From: Bacteroidales bacterium UBA4073
Lineage (GTDB): Bacteria; Bacteroidota; Bacteroidia; Bacteroidales; Tenuifilaceae
Assembly (NCBI GenBank): GCA_002383425.1
Contig: DFYV01000022.1
Coordinates: 6,041-11,141 of the forward strand
Reading direction: 5' to 3'
Length of the DNA: 5,101 nucleotides
The notes under the pieces are model-generated. The model searched no databases. It saw only the letters and a program-made list of their open reading frames with translations, and was not told where the DNA came from. The first letter of the stretch is position 1. Each line of letters starts with the position of its first letter. Positions 1 to 5,070 of the stretch are shown piece by piece. The position numbers and the translations under genes were made by a program.

Positions 1-71
1 AAATAAGGCTTTTTCCGTAAAAATGCCATAAATGTAAAGCGTTTAATTTCAGGCATTTATAAATATACATC

Positions 72-99
72 ACGTTTTACGTCTTACGCCTTATGTTCC
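72..99. repeat. Degenerate 7-bp tandem repeat (ACG-N4)
   Basis: Three consecutive heptamers, ACGTTTT (72-78), ACGTCTT (79-85) and ACGCCTT (86-92), are followed by a weaker fourth unit, ATGTTCC (93-99). ACG is invariant in the first three and the tail is pyrimidine only. The array lies about 80 bp past the stop codon of the minus-strand lipoprotein gene. It is short enough that chance cannot be excluded, but two other ACG-anchored tandem repeats occur in this window (4789-4964 and 5071-5101). No function is assigned. Confidence 0.5.
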
Positions 100-177
100 T
101 TTCACCTGTAAAATTTTTTGTCTGGGCTCAAAAATACAAAAGGAGATACGAAACAGTAATACTTTTCATTGATGTTA

Positions 178-993
178 CTATTTGTAAGCAGGGTTAGCAT
201 TTTGGCTTGACGGATAGTATAGGTTTACTTTGTAGCTAAAGGATATAAAAGAATTTTCGCCTATAGGAACATCCACCCGTAAGTCCTTACACTTGGTAAG
301 ATCAAACCTCTTGAAATAGACCAACCCACGTACCGACTCATTTTTGGAAACTGTTGTTTTGCGAAGCGAGTTGTTTATCCATGCATCGGTTAATGAGTAA
401 ATGAACTCGCTACGGATGTTATTCATTTCCTGTGAATAATCGGCAAAGTTCAGGGTTGTTTCGGCAGCGGCTGCGGCAATCTCGGTACGGGTAATTGCGT
501 GCTGCTGGGCATCTCTGGCATCAGCCGAGGCAGTGGCAACCAGAACGGGCAATGTTAATGTCCCTAATGCAACTGAAGTAGCCACGTGGTTTTTCTGGCT
601 AGCCTTAAGCTGCGATAGCGCTAAATCGTTTTTAAGAATCTCGAATTCAGGATCGGCCGCAAAAATCGGGAAGTTATTATACACTACCTGATTTTTCACC
701 GGATCCCACCTTCCACTATCGGTGTACATCACAATTTTTTCAGGGCTCACCAGAAAATCATTATCGGTGGTATTAATCACCTCAACATCAAACACCAGGT
801 AAGTATCAGTTGTACCATGGTAGGCACAGTGAACTATATATCCATCCTTAATATAACTTGTGAACTCCTTGCCGTTTTCCCATGTGGTTTTGGTTTCGTG
901 TGGAGTTAAACGTATAACGGGATTGGGCGTAGCACACGAAGCTAAAAAACTTATCATCAACAGGTAAATAGATTTCTTCCTTACCAGTCGCAT
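178..993 (-). CDS. Predicted lipoprotein of unknown function
   Basis: The frame encodes a 271-residue protein whose family I do not recognise. The N-terminus is a lipoprotein signal peptide: basic residues R2, R5, K6, K7, a hydrophobic core at about 9-17, and the lipobox L17-A18-S19-C20. C20 should therefore be lipidated and the protein anchored in the inner or outer membrane. No acidic cluster of the Bacteroidota surface-export type follows C20, so a periplasm-facing position is more likely (inference). Residues about 45-92 look like beta strands (TYLVFDVEVIN, then FLVSPEKIVMY). Residues 137-157 form an uncharged hydrophobic stretch, followed by an Ala-rich probable helix to about 182. Residues 211-258 look like a second beta section. 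Two further cysteines, C56 and C235, could pair. The frame is open upstream to an ATG at 1041, but I chose 993 because it places the signal peptide at the N-terminus and lies downstream of a candidate promoter. No terminator hairpin is visible downstream. The gene is divergent from the transporter gene. Confidence 0.8.
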   Translation of the reverse strand: MRLVRKKSIYLLMISFLASCATPNPVIRLTPHETKTTWENGKEFTSYIKDGYIVHCAYHGTTDTYLVFDVEVINTTDNDFLVSPEKIVMYTDSGRWDPVKNQVVYNNFPIFAADPEFEILKNDLALSQLKASQKNHVATSVALGTLTLPVLVATASADARDAQQHAITRTEIAAAAAETTLNFADYSQEMNNIRSEFIYSLTDAWINNSLRKTTVSKNESVRGLVYFKRFDLTKCKDLRVDVPIGENSFISFSYKVNLYYPSSQNANPAYK

Positions 994-1026
994 AAATGCA
1001 ATGTTTTGGTATGATAAAAGATTTTC

Positions 1027-1061
1027 CAAATATAACGCCATTAAGTCTCAAATATAGCAAA
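1027..1061 (-). promoter_or_regulatory. Candidate promoter of the lipoprotein gene
   Basis: Read on the minus strand, TATATTTG (1034 to 1027) is an exact match to the Bacteroidota -7 element TAnnTTTG. A TTTG (1061 to 1058) lies 23 bp upstream, at the long end of the usual spacing. A second exact TATATTTG (1056 to 1049) sits 22 bp further up but has no well-placed -33 TTTG. Initiation from the first box would fall near 1020, giving a leader of about 25 nt to the ATG at 993. That excludes the longer start at 1041. The call rests on motif matching in AT-rich DNA. Confidence 0.4.
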
Positions 1062-1107
1062 AAGTATTGGTATGTTAATTGCATGTTAATATTAAACCCA
1101 AAAATAA

Positions 1108-1139
1108 TTTGTGAAGTTTGTAAAGATACCATAAATTTG
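1108..1139 (+). promoter_or_regulatory. Candidate promoter of the transporter-yigZ unit
   Basis: TTTG at 1108-1111 and TAAATTTG at 1132-1139 match both halves of the Bacteroidota housekeeping promoter (TTTG, then TAnnTTTG) with 20 bp between them, which is close to ideal. Transcription would begin roughly at 1144-1148, leaving only about 10 nt before the ATG at 1155. This supports 1155 over the in-frame upstream ATGs at 996 and 1083, which would lie outside the transcript. Confidence 0.55.
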
Positions 1140-1154
1140 CATAAACCTAAAAGG

Positions 1155-2036
1155 ATGTTTTACCTACTGCTTTGCATACTATCGTCAGCTGCGGTACTAA
1201 TCACTTTCAAGTTACTCAATCGCTTTTCAGTCAACAATTTTAGTGCAATAATAATTAACTATTTGGCAGCCAGCATTGCTGGTTTTTTTTTGGCCAAAGG
1301 TGAGCTAACGGATCTTCAACAGTTAGGTATTTTACCTTGGCTACTGATGGCTGGTATGGGAATCCTTTTTATAACCATGTTTCATTTCCTTGGTAAAAGC
1401 ACACAAACTGCAGGTGTGGCCATTACATCGGTTGCATCAAAAATGTCGGTTATCATTCCCATTCTGGTATCAATTGCAATTGATCCAAACGATAAGCTAA
1501 CCCCACTACGGGCAGTAGGTATAATTCTGGCATTGCTGGCAGTTCTTTTAATCATCATCCCTAAAAAAACAGAAAAAATTAACCCATTCAGAAACTATCT
1601 ACCGCTAATAATTTTTTTGGGCATCGGCATGGTCGATTCCTCAGTTAAAATTGCACAGCAGCTCTTTGTTACCAAAGAGCTAAACCCTATTTTCAATGCG
1701 GTTGTTTTTACCATGGCTTGTGCAACCGGGCTAATTCTTCTACCATTTAACAGGGATGCTGCCGGTGATTTCTCAAAACCAAAAACCTGGCTGTTGGGGA
1801 CTATGCTGGGATTAGCAAACTTTGGATCGATGTATTTCATGGTTTCCGCTTTAAATCATGTCGATAAAAATGGCTTAAGCATTGATGGTTCGGTGCTATT
1901 CGGCATCAATAACCTGGGCGTGGTTTTAGCTGGTACTCTGATTGGAATAGCCATGTTTGGAGAGCGACCAAGCAAAACAAACCTTACTGGAATTGCACTA
2001 TCAGCCCTGGCGATATTAATACTAATGCGAAGCTGA
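1155..2036 (+). CDS. DMT-superfamily (EamA-type) membrane transporter
   Basis: The 293-residue protein is almost entirely hydrophobic, with ten predicted membrane segments at about 2-20, 28-47, 59-79, 87-109, 117-136, 147-170, 179-198, 211-233, 244-267 and 275-291. This is the two-times-five helix plan of the drug/metabolite transporter superfamily. The late GERPS motif (269-273) before the last helix is typical of EamA domains. Such proteins are inner-membrane carriers for small metabolites, often exporters; the substrate cannot be read from the sequence. The start at 1155 is chosen because helix 1 begins directly after it, the 53 residues added by the ATG at 996 are not membrane-like, and a promoter match lies at 1108-1139. 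No spaced Shine-Dalgarno is present; AAAGG abuts the ATG. The stop codon is immediately followed by the yigZ start codon (TGAATG), which suggests one transcript and coupled translation. Confidence 0.85.
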   Translation: MFYLLLCILSSAAVLITFKLLNRFSVNNFSAIIINYLAASIAGFFLAKGELTDLQQLGILPWLLMAGMGILFITMFHFLGKSTQTAGVAITSVASKMSVIIPILVSIAIDPNDKLTPLRAVGIILALLAVLLIIIPKKTEKINPFRNYLPLIIFLGIGMVDSSVKIAQQLFVTKELNPIFNAVVFTMACATGLILLPFNRDAAGDFSKPKTWLLGTMLGLANFGSMYFMVSALNHVDKNGLSIDGSVLFGINNLGVVLAGTLIGIAMFGERPSKTNLTGIALSALAILILMRS

Positions 2037-2654
2037 ATGGTTGAAGTAATTGATACATATCAAACCATTGAAGCCCCTGCGGAGGGGATGTACAAGGAAA
2101 AAGGCAGTAAATTTATTGCTAAAGCCTATCCCGTGAAAAGCGATGAACAAGTAAAAGAGATTCTGGAACAAATTAAGGATGATTTCCACGATGCAAGGCA
2201 TCACTGCTATGCTTACATCTTAGGTCCAACGGGTAATAGGTGGAGGGCTAACGACGATGGTGAACCATCGGGAACAGCAGGAAAGCCAATACACGGGCAG
2301 CTGCTTAGCTTTAACCTCACTAACACTCTTATTGTGGTAATACGCTACTTTGGTGGAACCAAGTTAGGCGTATCGGGGTTGATAAATGCCTACAAAACGG
2401 CAACCCACGATGCCTTATCGAATGCAAGAATTATCACCAGAACTGTTGATGCAATCTATAAGGTAACCTTTGGCTACGCCATGATGAATGAGGCTATGCG
2501 GCTGGTTAAGGAGCTAAACCTTCAAATCGTTGAGCAACATTTCGACAATACCTGTACTATTAAACTACGGGTTCGCCGCTCACTGGAAAGTGAATTCCTG
2601 TCGCGATGCTCTAAAATTGAAGGACTATTAGCCGATTTTGAATATGAGGATTGA
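2037..2654 (+). CDS. yigZ: YigZ/IMPACT family protein
   Basis: The 205-residue protein matches the UPF0029/IMPACT family in length and layout. The N-terminal IMPACT domain (about 15-125) carries DDGEPSGTAGKP at 73-84 and the family signature RYFGGTKLGVSGL at 103-115, plus H51, R54, H55 and H56 in the conserved HDARHHCYAY stretch. Residues about 138-200 fit the small C-terminal DUF1949 ferredoxin-like domain. The eukaryotic relative IMPACT regulates the kinase GCN2. The bacterial role is not firmly established; nucleic-acid or ribosome-related functions have been proposed from structure. The protein is expected to be cytoplasmic. It starts directly after the transporter stop codon with no ribosome-binding site of its own visible, so it probably relies on translational coupling. 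A strong hairpin terminator begins 7 bp after its stop codon. Family assignment is secure; the symbol is borrowed from E. coli. Confidence 0.92.
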   Translation: MVEVIDTYQTIEAPAEGMYKEKGSKFIAKAYPVKSDEQVKEILEQIKDDFHDARHHCYAYILGPTGNRWRANDDGEPSGTAGKPIHGQLLSFNLTNTLIVVIRYFGGTKLGVSGLINAYKTATHDALSNARIITRTVDAIYKVTFGYAMMNEAMRLVKELNLQIVEQHFDNTCTIKLRVRRSLESEFLSRCSKIEGLLADFEYED

Positions 2655-2661
2655 TGTGTTA

Positions 2662-2686
2662 GCCCCGTTTATCGGGGCATTTTTTT
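2662..2686 (+). terminator. Intrinsic terminator between yigZ and pyrB
   Basis: A perfect 6-bp GC stem, GCCCCG (2662-2667) with CGGGGC (2673-2678), closes a 5-nt TTTAT loop. One A and then seven T (2680-2686) follow. This is a textbook rho-independent terminator, 7 bp after the yigZ stop and 30 bp before the pyrB start. It either isolates pyrBI from the upstream unit or acts as an attenuator. Confidence 0.85.
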
Positions 2687-2716
2687 AATAATAACGGAAT
2701 ATCAAAATAATCATCT

Positions 2717-3628
2717 ATGAAAAACAAAAGTTTGGTATCGATCAACGACCTGAGCAAGGACGAAGTATTCAAGGTACTTGACTTTGCCGAGGAGTTTGAG
2801 AAGAACCCCAATCAGCGAATCATGGAAGGGAAAGTGGTAGCAACACTTTTCTTTGAACCATCGACCCGAACACGCCTGAGCTTTGAGAGTGCGGTGAACA
2901 AGTTAGGGGGTAGGGTAATCGGATTTTCGGAGGCATCAACCAGTAGTGTGTCGAAAGGCGAAAGCCTGAAGGATACCATCCTTACGGTGGCAAACTACTC
3001 CGATTTGATAGTGATGCGCCACCCACTTGAGGGCAGCGCCCGTTACGCCAGCGAGATTTCGCCTGTTCCAATAGTAAATGCAGGCGACGGAGCCAATCAG
3101 CATCCTACTCAAACCCTACTCGACCTATACTCCATCCGCAAAACTCAGGGAACGCTCAACAAGCTCAAGATTGTTATGGTAGGCGATTTGAAGTATGGCC
3201 GAACCGTCCATTCGCTTCTAATGGCCATGAGCCAGTTTAATGCGTCGTTTACCTTCATTGCGCCAGCTGAACTCCGAATGCCACAGGAGTATAAAATGCA
3301 CCTCGATGAGCTCGGGCTAAAGTATAAGGAACATACCGACTTACCCGAAAACATTAAAGATGCCGATATAGTTTACATGACCAGGGTTCAGCGCGAACGG
3401 TTCTCCGATCCCATGGAGTACGAAAAAGTAAAAAATGCCTACATACTGCGGAATGGCATGCTTGAAGGTACAAAACCTACCATGCGCGTGTTGCATCCAT
3501 TGCCAAGGGTAAATGAAATAAACATCGATGTTGACGAGTCGCCAAAGGCTTACTACTTCACGCAGGCCCTTAATGGTGTTTACACCCGAATGGCAATAAT
3601 GGCTCTCATTTTAGGTTTAAAAAAGTAA
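2717..3628 (+). CDS. pyrB: Aspartate carbamoyltransferase, catalytic chain
   Basis: This enzyme joins carbamoyl phosphate and L-aspartate to give N-carbamoyl-L-aspartate, the committed step of pyrimidine synthesis in the cytoplasm. The 303-residue length is normal for the family (E. coli 311). The N-terminal carbamoyl-phosphate domain carries FEPSTRTRLSFESA (46-59), the SKGES loop (79-83) that reaches into the neighbouring active site, RHP (101-103) and HPTQ (129-132). The aspartate domain carries GDLKYGRTVHS (156-166), TRVQRERF (222-229) and HPLPR (260-264). All expected catalytic arginines, histidines and the loop lysine are visible, so it should be active. The start at 2717 gives the normal N-terminus; no Shine-Dalgarno is visible upstream. 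It is followed 12 bp later by pyrI, so the product should be the class-B holoenzyme of catalytic trimers and regulatory dimers. No clear promoter lies in the 62 bp after yigZ. Confidence 0.97.
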   Translation: MKNKSLVSINDLSKDEVFKVLDFAEEFEKNPNQRIMEGKVVATLFFEPSTRTRLSFESAVNKLGGRVIGFSEASTSSVSKGESLKDTILTVANYSDLIVMRHPLEGSARYASEISPVPIVNAGDGANQHPTQTLLDLYSIRKTQGTLNKLKIVMVGDLKYGRTVHSLLMAMSQFNASFTFIAPAELRMPQEYKMHLDELGLKYKEHTDLPENIKDADIVYMTRVQRERFSDPMEYEKVKNAYILRNGMLEGTKPTMRVLHPLPRVNEINIDVDESPKAYYFTQALNGVYTRMAIMALILGLKK

Positions 3629-3640
3629 AAGCATATCGAT

Positions 3641-4099
3641 ATGAACGACAAAAAACATCTGAGCGTTAGCGCAATTGAGAGTGGAACTGTAATTGACCAT
3701 ATTCCGGCGCAAAACCTGTTCAAGGTAATTACAATCCTTGGCCTTGATAAGATCCCAAACCAAATCACATTTGGTACTAATCTGGAAAGTAAGCTACTCG
3801 GCAAAAAGGCAATAGTGAAAATTGCCGGTAAGTTTTTTGAGCGCGACGAGATTAACAGGATAGCACTGGTAGCACCCCATGCTAAGCTCAACATCATTAA
3901 GAACTATGTGGTAACCGAAAAAATGGTAGTAGAAGTGCCATCCATTATTACAGGCATTGTTAAGTGCGTAAATCCTAAGTGCATTACAAACGTTGAAAAG
4001 GTTACCCCAAAATTCCAGGTAATAGGTAAGAGCAGCATATCGCTGAAATGCCAGTACTGCGAAAAGATCACTGACCAGGAGCATATGGAATACCTATAA
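3641..4099 (+). CDS. pyrI: Aspartate carbamoyltransferase, regulatory chain
   Basis: The 152-residue protein is the non-catalytic regulatory chain that binds ATP, CTP and UTP and transmits the signal to PyrB. The zinc-binding domain has C109, C114, C137 and C140 in the family's C-x4-C ... C-x2-C spacing; this site holds the contact with the catalytic trimer. The N-terminal nucleotide domain keeps residues that form the effector pocket in the E. coli protein at the same numbers: A11, I12, V17, D19, H20, K60, N84, Y89, V91 and K94. Allosteric control by nucleotides is therefore likely to be retained (inference from conserved residues). Length is essentially that of E. coli PyrI (153). The gene lies 12 bp after pyrB, in the same operon, and is followed at once by a hairpin terminator. 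Confidence 0.97.
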   Translation: MNDKKHLSVSAIESGTVIDHIPAQNLFKVITILGLDKIPNQITFGTNLESKLLGKKAIVKIAGKFFERDEINRIALVAPHAKLNIIKNYVVTEKMVVEVPSIITGIVKCVNPKCITNVEKVTPKFQVIGKSSISLKCQYCEKITDQEHMEYL

Positions 4100-4100
4100 C

Positions 4101-4136
4101 GAATGAAGCCCCTTGTGCAGGGGCCTCATTCATTTT
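4101..4136 (+). terminator. Hairpin terminator after pyrI, between convergent genes
   Basis: A long stem pairs GAATGA (4101-4106) with TCATTC (4126-4131) and GCCCCT (4108-4113) with AGGGGC (4119-4124), with one A/C mismatch between the two helices and a 5-nt loop. A short T tract (4133-4136) follows. It begins one base after the pyrI stop codon and ends 13 bp before the stop of the convergent hsp20 gene. It probably ends pyrBI transcription and may also block hsp20 readthrough, although the T tract is weak and on the minus strand nearly absent. Confidence 0.75.
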
Positions 4137-4149
4137 CCAAGCATACCCG

Positions 4150-4581
4150 TTACGATATAGAAATCTGGCGTACGGGTTTCACTTTAGCTTCCTCTTTCTT
4201 GGGGATGATAATGTTTAAAATGCCGTCCTTGTACGAAGCTTTAATTTTATCGATGTCGGCTGTATCGGGTAAGGTAAACAACCTCTTAAACGAGGAGTAG
4301 CGGAACTCGCGGCGCATTATCTTTTCGTCATCCTTATCCTCTTTAACCTCCTTCTCGCTGGAAATCTCCAGAACGTTGTTATTCAAATCTATCTTAAAGT
4401 CCTTCTTGTCGAACCCGGGAGCAGCCACATCAATGGTGTATTCATCCTTTCCCTCCTTGATGTTTACCGACGGAATTGTTAAACTTTCGCTGTCGTCAAA
4501 GAAACGGCTGATTAAATCATCCCCAAAGAATTCATCTACCAAGCTTGGTAGAGTGCTTCTGCGACGCAACATTGGAATCAT
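4150..4581 (-). CDS. Small heat-shock protein, Hsp20/alpha-crystallin family
   Basis: The 143-residue protein is an ATP-independent holdase chaperone that forms oligomers and binds unfolding proteins in the cytoplasm. Order of parts: an N-terminal arm with MLRRRSTLPSLVDEFFGDD (4-22); the alpha-crystallin domain from about 36 to 129, with VAAPGF (52-57) and the A115-x4-G120-I121-L122 signature; and a C-terminal tail carrying the I140-S-I142 (I-x-I) motif used for oligomer assembly. Two starts are possible. The ATG at 4596 adds five residues (MEGKA), but GGAGGG lies 7 nt before the ATG at 4581, and the shorter form begins as relatives usually do, so 4581 is preferred. The gene converges on pyrI. 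No CIRCE element is visible upstream; an AT-rich 11-bp tandem repeat lies in its leader or promoter. Confidence 0.93.
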   Translation of the reverse strand: MIPMLRRRSTLPSLVDEFFGDDLISRFFDDSESLTIPSVNIKEGKDEYTIDVAAPGFDKKDFKIDLNNNVLEISSEKEVKEDKDDEKIMRREFRYSSFKRLFTLPDTADIDKIKASYKDGILNIIIPKKEEAKVKPVRQISIS

Positions 4582-4588
4582 AGCTTTA

Positions 4589-4594
4589 CCCTCC
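4589..4594 (-). promoter_or_regulatory. Shine-Dalgarno sequence of hsp20
   Basis: On the minus strand GGAGGG (4594 to 4589) is followed by a 7-nt spacer (TAAAGCT) and the ATG at 4581. It decides the start against the in-frame ATG at 4596, which overlaps the first base of the motif. No other gene in the window has a comparable site. Confidence 0.6.
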
Positions 4595-4610
4595 ATTTTT
4601 TTGGTTAGAC

Positions 4611-4632
4611 ATTAAATTCAAATTAAATTCAA
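4611..4632 (-). repeat. Perfect 11-bp tandem duplication upstream of hsp20
   Basis: The unit TTGAATTTAAT (minus-strand reading) occurs twice head to tail without mismatch, at 4632-4622 and 4621-4611, about 30-51 bp upstream of the chosen hsp20 start. An 11-bp period places both copies on the same face of the helix, as expected for a pair of protein contacts, but simple AT-rich slippage explains it equally well. Confidence 0.7.
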
Positions 4633-4647
4633 CCTACAACTTTCAAA
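4619..4647 (-). promoter_or_regulatory. Weak candidate promoter of hsp20
   Basis: On the minus strand TTTG (4647 to 4644) is followed after 17 bp by TTAATTTG (4626 to 4619), which matches the Bacteroidota -7 element TAnnTTTG at all fixed positions but one. The -7 box straddles the junction of the 11-bp tandem repeat. Initiation would fall near 4612, giving a leader of about 30 nt. Spacing is short and one base is off, so this is only a suggestion. Confidence 0.25.
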
Positions 4648-4788
4648 GTACATGCCAACCATAGTATTGTGCCATTTTTGCATATTAAGTTAAAGTAAAA
4701 GGTCATTATGGCATATTAGCCGATAGCAAGCTAAAAAAATAGGTATTGTTTTCTTGAAATTTCCATGAATGAGTATGCTCCGAGAAAC

Positions 4789-4964
4789 ACGAAGGCACGA
4801 TAGCACGAAGGCACGAAAGCACGATGGGACGATAGCACGATAGCACGATAGCACGATAGCACGATAGCACGATAGCACGAAGGCTCGAAGGCGCGAAAGC
4901 ACGATAGCACGATAGCACGATGGGACGATAGCACGATGGGACGATAGCACGACAGAACGAAATG
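4789..4964. repeat. 8-bp tandem repeat array, 22 units (ACG-N5)
   Basis: Twenty-two octamers follow one another in perfect register without insertion or deletion. CGA is invariant in all 22 and ACGA in 20; the exceptions are unit 13 (TCGA) and unit 14 (GCGA). The second half varies: TAGC in eleven units, AGGC in four, TGGG in three, AAGC in two, and CAGA and AATG in the last two. Units 6-11 (4829-4876) are six identical ACGATAGC copies; variants concentrate towards both ends. At 4917-4948 the pair TGGG/TAGC is itself duplicated, giving a 16-bp higher-order repeat. The array lies between the hsp20 promoter side and the window end. Its function is unknown. Confidence 0.95.
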
Positions 4965-5070
4965 GGAGAAATAAGAATGAGTCCGGTATAAAAAGCATGT
5001 TTTATTTTATCAAAATAAGTTATGTTATTAATTGTCAGCATTTTAAAAAACGTTGAGAAATTTGTTTTAA

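Noticed and set aside
7..60. Inverted repeats (GGCTTTTT with AAAAATGCC at 7-27; AAATGCC with GGCATTT at 21-58) as a terminator or regulatory RNA
   Set aside because: The stems are short, bulged or separated by a 24-nt loop, compete with one another, and lack a T tract; they are within chance for AT-rich DNA.
996..1154. Longer N-terminus for the transporter from the ATG at 996 or 1083
   Set aside because: The added residues are not membrane-like, overlap the divergent lipoprotein gene and both candidate promoters, and lie upstream of the predicted transcription start near 1146.
3580..4084. Minus-strand frames of 105 and 96 residues across pyrB-pyrI
   Set aside because: They are antisense shadows of genes whose active-site and zinc-site residues are all recognisable on the plus strand.
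4103..4300. Plus-strand 65-residue frame after pyrI
   Set aside because: It starts inside the terminator hairpin and is antisense to the well-supported hsp20 coding sequence.
4789..4964. CRISPR array
   Set aside because: The units are 8 bp with no unique spacers of 25-40 bp and no cas genes nearby.
5002..5018. Inverted repeat TTATTTT-ATC-AAAATAA as an operator or terminator
   Set aside because: It is entirely A/T in the stem, with no gene on either side to assign it to and no T tract; probably chance.
4690..5041. Minus-strand reading frames of 67, 102 and 111 residues
   Set aside because: They overlap each other in different frames and consist of the translated 8-bp repeat. The DNA repeat accounts for them fully and no start signal or domain is present.
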